Positions 28,725-37,282 of a stretch of DNA of 43,258 nt are shown here, in pieces. Numbering within the stretch: the stretch's first letter is position 1; the number at the start of each line of letters is the position of its first letter. Source of the stretch: Mesocricetibacter intestinalis (GTDB lineage Bacteria > Pseudomonadota > Gammaproteobacteria > Enterobacterales > Pasteurellaceae); assembly GCF_004363295.1 (NCBI RefSeq), contig NZ_SNYQ01000011.1, positions 1-43,258 of the forward strand. The letters are read 5' to 3'. The position numbers were made by a program, and so were the translations under genes. Under the pieces are notes generated by a model that was given only the letters and a program-made list of their open reading frames with translations, made no database searches and had not been told where the DNA came from.

Positions 28725-29426
28725 ATGAATAAAATCGTTTTTGCTACTGCACAGCAGGCAGTGGAAAAAATCGCCGAACAATTTAAAGCCTATAGTTTTG
28801 AAGGGCGCCCGGTACATATTTCCCTTTCCGGCGGTTCCACGCCGAAACTATTATTTAAAACCCTGGCCCAACCGCCTTTTAATAGGCAGATTGAATGGCG
28901 CAATTTACACTTTTGGTGGGGGGACGAACGTATGGTGCCGCCCGCCGATCCGGAAAGCAATTACGGTGAAGTCCAAAAATTATTGTTCGATCACATTCAA
29001 ATTCCGGCGGAAAATATTCATCGTATTCGCGGCGAACAGCCGGTAGAACAAGAATTGAAACGTTTTGAAGCGGAATTAAATGCGCTCGTTCCCAAGGGCG
29101 TTTTTGATTGGATTATTTTAGGTATGGGTAACGACGGGCATACCGCTTCCTTATTTCCGCAGCAAACGGATTTCCATAACCCGCATTTAGCGGTTATCGC
29201 CAGCCATCCGCAAAGCGGGCAACTTCGCATTTCCAAAACGGCAAAACTGCTCGAAAGGGCCAAACGCATCACTTATCTGGTTATCGGCGCGGCAAAAGCG
29301 GAAATCCTAAAACAGATTCAGGATACGCCGGCAGAGTTGCTCCCTTACCCGGCTGCCCGCATTCAGGCTAAAAACGGTATTACCGAATGGTATCTGGATG
29401 GAGAAGCGGCTCAATTCTTGGAATAA
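28725..29426 (+). CDS. pgl: 6-phosphogluconolactonase
   Basis: Hydrolyses 6-phosphogluconolactone to 6-phosphogluconate, the step between Zwf and Gnd. The 233-residue product is the DevB/SOL type, related to glucosamine-6-phosphate isomerase folds: SLSGGSTPKLLF near residue 35, FWWGDERMVPPADPESNYG near 65 and GMGNDGHTASLFP near 135. The frame extends back to an ATG at 28695, but AAGGA directly before ATG 28725 favours the shorter form, which also gives the usual length. The AAGAGCGGT variant of the uptake signal (28698-28706, minus) lies just upstream. It follows zwf after 98 bases. Confidence 0.93.
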   Translation: MNKIVFATAQQAVEKIAEQFKAYSFEGRPVHISLSGGSTPKLLFKTLAQPPFNRQIEWRNLHFWWGDERMVPPADPESNYGEVQKLLFDHIQIPAENIHRIRGEQPVEQELKRFEAELNALVPKGVFDWIILGMGNDGHTASLFPQQTDFHNPHLAVIASHPQSGQLRISKTAKLLERAKRITYLVIGAAKAEILKQIQDTPAELLPYPAARIQAKNGITEWYLDGEAAQFLE

Positions 29427-29488
29427 CTCCGCGTACTGCCGGTTGTCGAGCTGGATTGTGCGGATAAAAAAACTATGGAATTGAAGAA

Positions 29489-29497
29489 AAGTGCGGT
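29489..29497 (+). repeat. USS between pgl and racemase gene
   Basis: Exact intergenic copy followed by TAAAAATT. It is the only intergenic copy in the window with no inverted partner nearby. Confidence 0.85.
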
Positions 29498-29517
29498 TAA
29501 AAATTAAGGAGTTTTAG

Positions 29518-30210
29518 ATGAAAACACTCGGTATTTTGGGCGGAATGAGCCCGGAGAGTACAGCTTCCTATTATTTGAATATTAATCGTGCGGTTAACCG
29601 TAGGTTGGGCGTCAATCATAGTGCAAAAATTCTGCTCTCCAGCTTGGAGTTTGAAGAGATAGTGGAATGCCAGAAATCCGCTAATTGGCAGAGAGCCGGT
29701 GAAATACTCGGCATACAGGCAAAATTACTGGAACAGGCCGGTGCGGAGGGCATTTTGCTTGCCACCAATACGATGCATAAGGTAGCGGCGCAGATTATTG
29801 CAAATATCTCCGTTCCTTTTTTACATATTTTAGATGTGGTGGCGCAGCGCATTAAAGCGAACGGGTTACAAAATGTGGCCTTATTAGGCACCTCATTTAC
29901 CATGAGCGATAGTTTCTATCTTGAGGGATTAAAGGCAAGGGGCGTTACCCCGCTGGTTCCCGATGAAAAAGCGCGAGGGGAAATTCATCGAATTATTTTT
30001 GATGAGCTCTGCTTGGGGCTGATTAAAACCGAATCTAAAGCTTTTTACCTCGAAACTATCGAAAAACTGAGGGCGCTTGGTGCGCAAGGGGTTATTTTGG
30101 GTTGTACCGAGATCGGTTTATTGATTAACCAAAAGGATTCCGCGCTGCCGTTTTTTGATACTGCCGCATTGCATAGCGAAATGGCGGTGGATTTTATTTT
30201 AGACAGATAA
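29518..30210 (+). CDS. Aspartate/glutamate racemase family protein (YgeA-like)
   Basis: A 230-residue cytosolic protein of the PLP-independent amino-acid racemase family. The N-terminal MKTLGILGGMSPEST and C-terminal GVILGCTEIGLL motifs are clear. The first catalytic position, a cysteine in true aspartate racemases, is Thr83 in ATNTMHK, while the second is Cys196. E. coli YgeA also has the Thr/Cys pair and racemises several amino acids at a low rate, so a broad racemase is the best guess. AAGGAG lies before the ATG. It sits between pgl and gnd, with a lone exact uptake signal just upstream (29489-29497). Confidence 0.85.
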   Translation: MKTLGILGGMSPESTASYYLNINRAVNRRLGVNHSAKILLSSLEFEEIVECQKSANWQRAGEILGIQAKLLEQAGAEGILLATNTMHKVAAQIIANISVPFLHILDVVAQRIKANGLQNVALLGTSFTMSDSFYLEGLKARGVTPLVPDEKARGEIHRIIFDELCLGLIKTESKAFYLETIEKLRALGAQGVILGCTEIGLLINQKDSALPFFDTAALHSEMAVDFILDR

Positions 30211-30229
30211 TTCGGAGAGGAGAAGAATA

Positions 30230-30490
30230 ATGAAACCTACGCTTTATTTTGCCCCCTGGTGCCCCGACACCGAACCTTTTGTCAGCGAGCTTAAGGCATT
30301 GGGCGTAATCTATGAGCCCGTGGATATGACCGCCGGGGGTGCAAACTTAAAAGCCTTTTTAAAATTACGCGACAGCCATTCGGCCTTTGTCAATACCAAA
30401 CAAAAGGGCAATATCGGTATTCCTGCGCTGCTTTTGGAAAACGGCGAAGTCGTACTGGACAAGGACAAATTGAAAGAAATTTTTGCTTAG
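30230..30490 (+). CDS. Glutaredoxin-like protein (COG4545 type)
   Basis: An 86-residue protein with a small thioredoxin-like fold. The start TLYFAPWCPDTEPF holds a single cysteine (Cys11) in a CPDT motif where dithiol glutaredoxins have CPYC, so it would act by a monothiol mechanism if it is catalytic. GNIGIPALLLENGEVVLD supplies the cis-proline of the fold. GGAGAGGAG lies before the ATG, 19 bases after the racemase stop, so the two are likely co-transcribed. The partner and substrate are unknown. Confidence 0.8.
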   Translation: MKPTLYFAPWCPDTEPFVSELKALGVIYEPVDMTAGGANLKAFLKLRDSHSAFVNTKQKGNIGIPALLLENGEVVLDKDKLKEIFA

Positions 30491-30630
30491 CTTCGGCTTG
30501 CCCCTTGCAATAAAGCAGGTTCCTCCGTTAGTTTGAGAAATAATAAGGGGATTTACGGCCGGGCCTTTTCCGGTGCAGAGAACAAACGGATAAAACCCGG
30601 AGGGTATCCGATTGATCATAAATTATAGAT

Positions 30631-30660
30631 AAAATCAGAAGCTGATTTTTATTATTTTTA
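30631..30660 (+). terminator. Possible terminator before gnd
   Basis: AAAATCAG (30631-30638) pairs with CTGATTTT (30642-30649) around a 3-nt loop, followed by TATTATTTTTA. The stem is A/T-rich, so strength is doubtful. It lies in the 273-base gap between the glutaredoxin-like gene and gnd, which would give gnd its own promoter. No coding frame is seen in that gap. Confidence 0.4.
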
Positions 30661-30763
30661 TCTTTGTTAATCCGTTGGAAGTATAGCTTTTTAAAGACGG
30701 ATTAATCTAAACAATTGAGGGTGTGTAACCTTCAGACTAATTTTTTGGTAACAGGAGCAAAAA

Positions 30764-32218
30764 ATGTCAAAAAAAGGTGATATCGGCGTTATCGGTTTAG
30801 CGGTAATGGGTCAGAACTTAATTTTAAATATGAACGACAAGGGGTTCAAGGTCGTGGCCTATAACCGCACTACTTCGAAAGTAGATGAGTTCTTAGCCGG
30901 TGCGGCCAAAGGCACCAATATTATCGGCGCCTATTCATTGGAGGATTTGGCGGCGAAGCTGGAAAAACCACGTAAAGTGATGTTAATGGTACGCGCCGGC
31001 GAGGTGGTGGATCAGTTTATTGAAGCCTTATTACCTCATTTGGAAGCCGGAGATATTATTATCGACGGGGGTAATTCCAATTATCCGGATACCAATCGCC
31101 GCGTAAAAGCTTTAACCGAAAAAGGTATCCGCTTTATCGGTACCGGGGTTTCCGGCGGCGAGGAGGGAGCAAGACACGGACCTTCCATTATGCCGGGCGG
31201 TAATGAAGAGGGCTGGCCTTATGTGAAACCTATTTTGCAGGCGATTTCGGCCAAAACCGATAAAGGCGAGCCTTGCTGCGACTGGGTGGGTAAAGAAGGT
31301 GCCGGTCATTTTGTAAAAATGGTACATAACGGTATCGAATACGGCGATATGCAGCTTATTTGCGAGGCTTATCAGTTCCTGAAAGAGGGGTTGGGCCTGA
31401 GTTATGAGGAAATGCAGGAGATTTTCGCCGAATGGAAGAAAACCGAACTGGACAGCTATCTGATCGACATTACAACGGATATTCTGGGTTATAAAGATAG
31501 CGACGGCGAACCTCTGGTGGAAAAAATTCTGGATACCGCCGGACAGAAGGGTACCGGAAAATGGACCGGTATCAACGCCCTGGATTTCGGTATTCCGCTG
31601 ACGCTGATTACCGAGTCGGTATTTGCTCGCTGTGTTTCATCCTTTAAAGAACAGCGTGTGGCCGCTGAAAAATTATTCGGTAAAACCATTGCTAAAGTGG
31701 AAGGCGATAAAGCCCTTTGGGTGGAAGCGGTACGCAAAGCCTTGCTTGCCTCCAAGATTATTTCCTATGCCCAAGGTTTTATGTTGATTCGCGAAGCTTC
31801 CGAGAATTTCGGCTGGAATATTAACTATGGGGCAACCGCACTGTTATGGCGCGAAGGCTGTATTATCCGCAGCCGTTTCTTGGGAAATATCCGCGATGCT
31901 TATGAAAACAACCCGGATCTGGTGTTCCTCGGCTCCGATCCTTATTTTAAAAATATTCTGGAAAATGCGCTGGCGGACTGGCGTAAAGTAGTGGCCAAAT
32001 CCATTGAATCAGGTATTCCGATGCCTTGTATGGCTTCTGCGATTACCTTCTTAGACGGTTATACTTCCGCCCGTTTACCGGCTAACTTACTGCAGGCGCA
32101 GCGTGATTATTTCGGTGCTCATACCTATGAACGTACCGATAAAGCGCGCGGCGAGTTCTTCCATACCAATTGGACGGGACGCGGCGGTAATACGGCTTCC
32201 ACAACTTATGACGTATAA
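30764..32218 (+). CDS. gnd: 6-phosphogluconate dehydrogenase, decarboxylating
   Basis: Gnd converts 6-phosphogluconate to ribulose-5-phosphate and CO2, giving the second NADPH of the pathway. The 484-residue product has the NADP-binding GLAVMGQNL (residues 11-19) and NRTTSKVDEF, the signature GVSGGEEGARHGPSIMPGG, and the conserved ending with HTNWTGRGG. AGGAG lies before the ATG. It is the last of the pentose-phosphate cluster and is convergent with fbpC across a USS-pair hairpin. Confidence 0.97.
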   Translation: MSKKGDIGVIGLAVMGQNLILNMNDKGFKVVAYNRTTSKVDEFLAGAAKGTNIIGAYSLEDLAAKLEKPRKVMLMVRAGEVVDQFIEALLPHLEAGDIIIDGGNSNYPDTNRRVKALTEKGIRFIGTGVSGGEEGARHGPSIMPGGNEEGWPYVKPILQAISAKTDKGEPCCDWVGKEGAGHFVKMVHNGIEYGDMQLICEAYQFLKEGLGLSYEEMQEIFAEWKKTELDSYLIDITTDILGYKDSDGEPLVEKILDTAGQKGTGKWTGINALDFGIPLTLITESVFARCVSSFKEQRVAAEKLFGKTIAKVEGDKALWVEAVRKALLASKIISYAQGFMLIREASENFGWNINYGATALLWREGCIIRSRFLGNIRDAYENNPDLVFLGSDPYFKNILENALADWRKVVAKSIESGIPMPCMASAITFLDGYTSARLPANLLQAQRDYFGAHTYERTDKARGEFFHTNWTGRGGNTASTTYDV

Positions 32219-32252
32219 TCGATACTGACGGAATATTCGTATCGAAGCTAAA

Positions 32253-32261
32253 AAGTGCGGT
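32253..32261 (+). repeat. USS after gnd
   Basis: Exact intergenic copy, left arm of the inverted pair between gnd and fbpC, followed by GATTTTT. Confidence 0.85.
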
Positions 32262-32331
32262 GATTTTTCGGTGACTTTTGCATTGGCAACCTGGCCTTTC
32301 GGCATAAAGCGCTGTAAAAATACCGCACTTT

Positions 32332-32340
32332 TTATTCCGT
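32332..32340 (-). repeat. USS at fbpC 3' end
   Basis: Exact copy, right arm of the pair; it covers the end of fbpC including its stop codon. Confidence 0.85.
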
Positions 32341-33375
32341 CGACGCAAATAACAGCGCTTCGCGATGCTGATATTCAACCCGCACGGCGGTACCCACCGG
32401 CAAGGGTTGTACCGATTGTACGCTGATATAATATTCGCCCGTTTGCAATTCGTATTGGTAATAGGCGCCGGCGAAGTATTTCGCTTTGATTCTGGTGGCG
32501 GATTGTATATCCGGGTGCAGAACCAGATGTTGGGGGCGAATCAGCCATTCCAGGTTTTGATTTTGCATTGCGGGTCTGCCGTCGGCCAGTTGTAACGCGC
32601 GGTTAAAATGGTATTCGCCCAGCGGGCTGCTCAGGCTCTGCGGTGAGGTTAAACGACAAGGCAGATAATTGACCACTCCGAGGAATTCCGCCACGAATTT
32701 ACTATTGGGGCGGTGATACAGGTTTTCTGCGCTTCCCGTTTGTAAAATATTGCCTTGGGCCATAATCGCCAATCGATCCGCAAACACAAAGGCTTCTTCT
32801 TTGCTGTGGGTTACGAAAACGGCGGACATTTTCTGCTGCTTCAGAATTTGGCGGATTTTTTCCAACATTTGACGGCGTACCTGAGTATCTATATTGGAAA
32901 AAGGTTCGTCCAGCAACAGCAGCTTCGGTTGACAGGCCAGAGAGCGGGCGATGGCCACTCGTTGTTGCTGACCGCCGGAAAGCTCGTGCGGGTAGCGTTG
33001 CAGCAATCCTTCCAATTGCACCAGGGCGGTGATTTTCTCCAGTATTTCCTGCTGTTCCCCTTTGTCTTTTTCGCTTAGACCGAACAGGATATTCTGGGCC
33101 GCATTGAGATGCGGGAAGAGCGCATAATCCTGAAAAATAAAACCGGTGCGACGCTGTTCTGCGGGGCGATTGGAAATATCTTCGCCGGCGAGCAAGATTT
33201 GTCCTGACTGAATCGGCTGCAAACCGGCGATGGCTTTCAGTAAGGTGGTTTTTCCGCAGCCGCTGGAACCGAGCAAGCATAGGATTTCATTTTCGTTTAG
33301 CTGTAAATCCAGGTTCTGAATAATTGGTTGCTTGCGATAGCCGCAGTTCAGGGATTTAATCTGTAGGGTTTTCAT
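32332..33375 (-). CDS. fbpC: Ferric iron ABC transporter ATPase FbpC
   Basis: FbpC powers import of Fe3+ through FbpB after FbpA delivers it from transferrin or other sources. The 347-residue product has Walker A GSSGCGKT (36-43), the Q-loop FIFQDYALFPH, the signature LSGGQQQR (132-139), Walker B LLLLDEP (about 152-158) and a C-terminal regulatory domain of the type seen in the FbpC/PotA group. Its ATG lies one base after the fbpB stop, so translation is coupled. It is last in the fbpABC operon on the minus strand. Confidence 0.94.
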   Translation of the reverse strand: MKTLQIKSLNCGYRKQPIIQNLDLQLNENEILCLLGSSGCGKTTLLKAIAGLQPIQSGQILLAGEDISNRPAEQRRTGFIFQDYALFPHLNAAQNILFGLSEKDKGEQQEILEKITALVQLEGLLQRYPHELSGGQQQRVAIARSLACQPKLLLLDEPFSNIDTQVRRQMLEKIRQILKQQKMSAVFVTHSKEEAFVFADRLAIMAQGNILQTGSAENLYHRPNSKFVAEFLGVVNYLPCRLTSPQSLSSPLGEYHFNRALQLADGRPAMQNQNLEWLIRPQHLVLHPDIQSATRIKAKYFAGAYYQYELQTGEYYISVQSVQPLPVGTAVRVEYQHREALLFASTE

Positions 33376-33376
33376 A

Positions 33377-35032
33377 TCAACGTTCCTGTTGAGCCTGTAG
33401 CAATAGGGAGCGGGTCAGCCAGATTACCGGAATCAGGCCGACACAGATCAGCCACAAGGCGGGCAGTGCGGCCTGTTCCAGCTGTTCGTCCGAAGTAAAG
33501 GCGAAAACATAGGTGGCCAGCGTATCAAAATTAAAGGGGCGCAGTAATAGGGAAGCGTTCAGTTCTTTCATACTCTCGATAAATACCAGTAAAAAAGCGG
33601 TCAGAATCCCTTTACCGAGCAGCGGTAACTGAATGCGACGGAAGATAGCGTAATCATTGCAGCCTAAACTGCGACCCGCCATATCCAGTGCGGGCGGAAT
33701 TTTATTCAGCGCAGTTTGTATGCTGCCCAGCGCCATGGCGGAAAAGCGAATTACATAGGCGGATATCAGAGCCAGTACGGAGCCGGAAAGCAGCAGCCCC
33801 AAGCTCGGCAGGCCGATGCTTTGTAATATCGCGTTCAGCACATGATCGGCCCGGGTGTAAACAATAAGGATACCTATAGCGAGCACGGTGCCGGGAAGGG
33901 CGTAACCCAATCCGGAAAGTTGTAGGGACAGGCGGCCGAAGTGGTAAGGTAAGCCTTGTTGCTGTCCTGCGCTACGATGAATAAAGTGCAGCAATAAGGC
34001 GAGCAGCACACAGATGGTTGCCGCACCGATTGAACTAAGCAGGCTGTGGTAGGCGTATTGCAGAAAGGATTGCAGTTGCTCCGCTTCAAAGTAGTGGATG
34101 GCCCAATACAGGAGTTTTGCCACCGGAATAAAAAAGGCCGCCGTGATCAGCCCCCAGCAGTATAGGCGCGCGAACCAGAGTCCGCTTCCGCGCAGACGCC
34201 TTATATGGGTTTTCTGTTCGTAGCCGCGCTGATAAATTTTTTGGCGGCGGCGACTATAGGCTTCTGCCAGAATGAATATCAGAATAAATAATAGCATTAA
34301 CAGGGAGATCCGGCTGGCACTGCCGAGATCACCGTAACCAAGCCAGGTATCGTAAATAGCAGTGGTCAGCGTTGGCAGTGCAAAGTAGGCGACCGTACCG
34401 AAGTCGCCCAGGGTTTCCATTGCCACCAGCGAGGCGCCTACTGCAATAGCGGGGCGGGTAAAGGGCAATACCAGTTTTAGCAGACGTTGACGCAGGTTAA
34501 GGCCGAATAATCTGGCGCTGTCATGCAGGTTTTGCGGCAGTTCCAGTAAGGCGATACGGGCGAGCAGAAAAATATAGGGATAAAGTGCCAATGCCAGTAC
34601 GCAGCAGGCGCCGCCCAGACTGCGGACAGTGGGAAACCAGTAATCCTGTGTTGTTTTCCAGCCGAATATATCGCGCAGTAGGGATTGAACCGGACCGCTG
34701 TAATCAAGCAGATCCGTGTATAAATAACCGATTAAATAGGCGGGCATCGCCAGCGGTAAACATAGCAGCCATTGTAAAATTTTCTGCTCTCTGAATGTAA
34801 AGTTGGAAACAATCCAGGCGCAGGGCAGAGCGAATATCAGGCTCAATATTACCGTTCCGCATACCAGCAACAGGGAATTCAGACTGTAATCCAATAGCAG
34901 AGTGCGCCACAGGTGGGCCAAACTTTCGTTTTCCGCCTGTAGGGATTGGAACAGCAGTGCTGCTAGGGGCAGAGTAAAGAAGATAACAATAAAAAGTGCG
35001 GTTAAAATCCGACGGATTTTTTTTCGTTTCAA
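33377..35032 (-). CDS. fbpB: Ferric iron ABC transporter permease FbpB
   Basis: FbpB is the inner-membrane channel of the Fe3+ importer. It is a fused protein with two homologous permease halves, each with about six membrane segments, and cytoplasmic contact loops for FbpC. I place the start at TTG 35032 (551 residues), with AGAG nine bases upstream. The frame continues to another TTG at 35086 (569 residues), but that has no ribosome site, and its extra codons lie inside an intercistronic hairpin. The start is therefore uncertain. An exact uptake signal at 34994-35002 is read as Thr-Ala-Leu in the first membrane segment region. Confidence 0.88.
   Translation of the reverse strand: MKRKKIRRILTALFIVIFFTLPLAALLFQSLQAENESLAHLWRTLLLDYSLNSLLLVCGTVILSLIFALPCAWIVSNFTFREQKILQWLLCLPLAMPAYLIGYLYTDLLDYSGPVQSLLRDIFGWKTTQDYWFPTVRSLGGACCVLALALYPYIFLLARIALLELPQNLHDSARLFGLNLRQRLLKLVLPFTRPAIAVGASLVAMETLGDFGTVAYFALPTLTTAIYDTWLGYGDLGSASRISLLMLLFILIFILAEAYSRRRQKIYQRGYEQKTHIRRLRGSGLWFARLYCWGLITAAFFIPVAKLLYWAIHYFEAEQLQSFLQYAYHSLLSSIGAATICVLLALLLHFIHRSAGQQQGLPYHFGRLSLQLSGLGYALPGTVLAIGILIVYTRADHVLNAILQSIGLPSLGLLLSGSVLALISAYVIRFSAMALGSIQTALNKIPPALDMAGRSLGCNDYAIFRRIQLPLLGKGILTAFLLVFIESMKELNASLLLRPFNFDTLATYVFAFTSDEQLEQAALPALWLICVGLIPVIWLTRSLLLQAQQER
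34994..35002 (+). repeat. USS in fbpB
   Basis: Exact copy; in the minus-strand fbpB frame it is read as Thr-Ala-Leu. Confidence 0.8.
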
Positions 35033-35053
35033 AAATACATTCTCTGGGTCGGG

Positions 35054-35078
35054 AAAGGCGGAGTTATCCGCCTTTTTT
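35054..35078. other. Hairpin between fbpA and fbpB
   Basis: AAAGGCGGA (35054-35062) pairs with TCCGCCTTT (35067-35075) around GTTA. On the minus strand it lies between the fbpA stop and the fbpB start and is followed by only TTT then CCC. It is probably a leaky stop or mRNA-protecting stem that keeps FbpA above FbpB and FbpC. On the plus strand it has T6 and would stop antisense transcripts. Confidence 0.6.
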
Positions 35079-35124
35079 ATCAACAATTTTTTATTAACAA
35101 AGGGGTTAAGTTTCGGTTAGCGGA

Positions 35125-36141
35125 CTACAAATCGAATTTCACTTCGTCGATCAGCTTCAGTGCCTTATCGTAGTTTTGTGCGATTTTTTCCAACGGCACT
35201 TTATCCGCTTTAAATTCGCCCCAAGAGCGTACTAATTCGGAAGGTGCGACCCCTGTTTTTACCGGATATTCATGGTTAAGTTCGGCATACTGATGTTGCG
35301 CTTTATCCGCACTGAGGTATTCCGCCAGCTTAATTGCGTTCTGTTTATTTGGCGCATATTTGGCAATTGCAATACCGCTGATATTAACATGGGTTCCCTG
35401 CAGGTTTTGGTTCGGGAAATTAATATGTACCGCCTGCGCCCAGCTGTGTTGTTTATCATCTTCCAGCATTTTGCCGAGATAATAGCTATTGCCCAGGGCA
35501 TAATCGCATACCCCTTCTTTCACCGCTTTGACCTGATCCCGATCGCCGCCCTGAGGTTTTTGTGCCAGATTAGCTTTCAGCCCTTGTAAAAACTCTTTGG
35601 CTTTGGCTTCGCCGTCATGGGCGATCATAGAGGCTATCAGCGAAACATTGTAGGCGTTTTTACCCGAACGTACGCAAACTTTACCTTTCAGTTCCGGTTT
35701 GGCCAGATCATAATAGGTGAAATCGGCCGGCAATTTGCCTACCCGCTCTTTCGAAGTATAAATCGCTCTTGCTCTTGTGGTTAAGGCGAACCATTGATTT
35801 TGAGAATCTCGGTATTGGGAAGGGATATTTTCGCGCAGTACGGCGCTGTCTATAGGCTGTGCCAAACCTGCGTTAACGATTTCCATTACGCGCTTAATAT
35901 CTACGGTCAGCAATACGTCGGCCGGGCTTAATTCGCCTTCGCGTTTTACCCTTTCCACCAAACCTTTGTCGGCGAAGATGACATTAACTTTAATACCCGT
36001 TTCTTTCTCGAAATTTTTCAGCATAGGTTCGATTAAGTAAGGCTGGCGGTAGGAATAAACATTGACGCTTTCGGCGGCGAGCGCCTGGCCGCCGATTAAG
36101 GCGGATAAGGTGGTTGCCAGAGCGGTGATCTTAAGATTCAT
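35125..36141 (-). CDS. fbpA: Periplasmic ferric iron-binding protein FbpA
   Basis: FbpA carries Fe3+ across the periplasm to FbpBC. The 338-residue precursor has a Sec signal peptide (cleavage likely after ALA, residue 22) and then ESVNVYSYRQPYLIEP. The iron-binding tyrosine pair is Tyr220-Tyr221 in GNSYYLGKM. The His ligand found near the mature N-terminus of Haemophilus HitA is absent; this fits the Mannheimia haemolytica class, where tyrosines and carbonate bind iron. The frame extends ten codons upstream, but CAGGAGAATTTT places the start at MNLKITAL. Upstream lies a Fur-like box, so iron repression is expected. Confidence 0.94.
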   Translation of the reverse strand: MNLKITALATTLSALIGGQALAAESVNVYSYRQPYLIEPMLKNFEKETGIKVNVIFADKGLVERVKREGELSPADVLLTVDIKRVMEIVNAGLAQPIDSAVLRENIPSQYRDSQNQWFALTTRARAIYTSKERVGKLPADFTYYDLAKPELKGKVCVRSGKNAYNVSLIASMIAHDGEAKAKEFLQGLKANLAQKPQGGDRDQVKAVKEGVCDYALGNSYYLGKMLEDDKQHSWAQAVHINFPNQNLQGTHVNISGIAIAKYAPNKQNAIKLAEYLSADKAQHQYAELNHEYPVKTGVAPSELVRSWGEFKADKVPLEKIAQNYDKALKLIDEVKFDL

Positions 36142-36459
36142 AAAATTCTCCTGAAAAAGTAAATGAAACAATCCGTCGAAATTTATGCGAACAAGTTCAA
36201 TTAAGTCAATGAGAATTGTTTTTATTTGTGATCCAGGTTGGATTATTACAAAAAAATCCTGATAATATGCACCTTTTACTGGAGAGGATAGGAAGAAAAT
36301 AATAAAGGGCTTGTCAATGGCCTCGGGCTTGATTATGCTTTTCTCCCGGCAAAGTAATGCGACGTCGCTCCTTGAGAATAAGCTTTTAGTTCAATGTAAA
36401 GCATGCGGCGGCGTAAAGGCGAAAAATCGGTAATAAGCTCAATATTAAAGGAGAAGACT
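36142..36459. other. Divergent control region fbpA/nagB
   Basis: A 318-base gap with no supported gene. The left part has the fbpA promoter and Fur-like box. A plus-strand candidate promoter for nagB is TTGGAT-17-GATAAT (36238-36266), with a TGTGA half-site at 36226-36230 just before it that could be part of a CRP site. The leader from there to nagB would be nearly 190 bases. No NagC operator could be recognised by eye. Confidence 0.4.
36182..36226 (-). promoter_or_regulatory. fbpA promoter with Fur-like box
   Basis: On the minus strand TTGACT (36204-36209) and CATAAA (36182-36187) are spaced by 16 bases. The -35 is overlapped by a sequence containing ATTCTCATT (36208-36226 region), which resembles a Fur box. 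Iron-dependent repression is inferred; the match is partial. Confidence 0.45.
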
Positions 36460-37263
36460 ATGCGTTTAATTCCGTTACAGAATGAAGAACAGGTCAGTAA
36501 ATGGGCGGCCCGCCATATTGCGGATCGAATTAATCATTTTAACCCGACTCGGGAACGCCCTTTCGTGTTGGGATTACCGACCGGCGGAACACCGTTAAAA
36601 ACTTATCACGAGCTGATTAAATTGTATCGTGCGGGCGAAGTCAGCTTTAAAAATGTGGTTACCTTTAATATGGACGAATACGTCGGTTTGCCGAAAGAGC
36701 ATCCGGAAAGCTACCATTCCTTTATGTATAACAATTTCTTCAATCATATTGATATTGCGCCGGAAAACATCAATATTCTGGACGGTAACAGCTCGGATCA
36801 CGACGCCGAATGCCGCCGTTACGAAGAAAAAATCAAGTCCTACGGTAAAATTCATTTATTTATGGGCGGGGTCGGTGTGGACGGGCATATCGCTTTCAAT
36901 GAACCCGGTTCTTCATTAAGCTCGCGAACCCGAATTAAAACCCTGAATGAAAATACCCTGATCGCCAATTCGCGCTTTTTTGATAATGATGTGAATAAGG
37001 TGCCGAAATACGCCTTAACCATCGGGGTAGCGACATTGCTGGAAGCGGAAGAAGTGATGCTGCTGATTACCGGCCATAATAAGGCGCAGGCATTACAGGC
37101 CTGCGTGGAAGGATGCGTGAACCATCTGTGGACGGTCAGCGCTTTACAGTTACACCGCCATGCTCTGATCGTTTGCGATGAACCCGCTACTCAGGAATTG
37201 AAAGTGAAAACGGTAAAATATTTTACTCAATTGGAAGCGTGCGCTATTCACAGCGTATTATAA
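36460..37263 (+). CDS. nagB: Glucosamine-6-phosphate deaminase
   Basis: NagB converts glucosamine-6-phosphate to fructose-6-phosphate and ammonia, feeding amino sugars (and sialic acid breakdown) into glycolysis. The 267-residue product has GLPTGGTPL (38-46), Asp72 in FNMDEYVGL as the general base, and [17 protein letters not shown] with Asp141 and His143. AAAGGAG lies before the chosen ATG; the frame extends 19 codons upstream without a good site. nagA follows after 19 bases in one operon. Confidence 0.96.
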   Translation: MRLIPLQNEEQVSKWAARHIADRINHFNPTRERPFVLGLPTGGTPLKTYHELIKLYRAGEVSFKNVVTFNMDEYVGLPKEHPESYHSFMYNNFFNHIDIAPENINILDGNSSDHDAECRRYEEKIKSYGKIHLFMGGVGVDGHIAFNEPGSSLSSRTRIKTLNENTLIANSRFFDNDVNKVPKYALTIGVATLLEAEEVMLLITGHNKAQALQACVEGCVNHLWTVSALQLHRHALIVCDEPATQELKVKTVKYFTQLEACAIHSVL

Positions 37264-37282
37264 AAGCAGGGAGTGAAATAAT

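Larger units (their letters stand above)
32250..32343. terminator. USS inverted pair between gnd and fbpC
   Basis: AAAAAGTGCGGT (32250-32261) and ACCGCACTTTTT (32332-32343) are perfect 12-bp inverted copies, each with an exact uptake signal. The loop is long, 70 bases. T-rich tails lie on both sides, so it may stop transcription from both convergent genes, though the loop length makes it weaker than the other hairpins. The right arm overlaps the 3' end of fbpC. Confidence 0.5.

Noticed and set aside
36316..36432. A 38-codon frame in the fbpA-nagB gap with a CKAC motif
   Set aside because: No ribosome site, no family match, and it lies in a control region. I treat it as chance.
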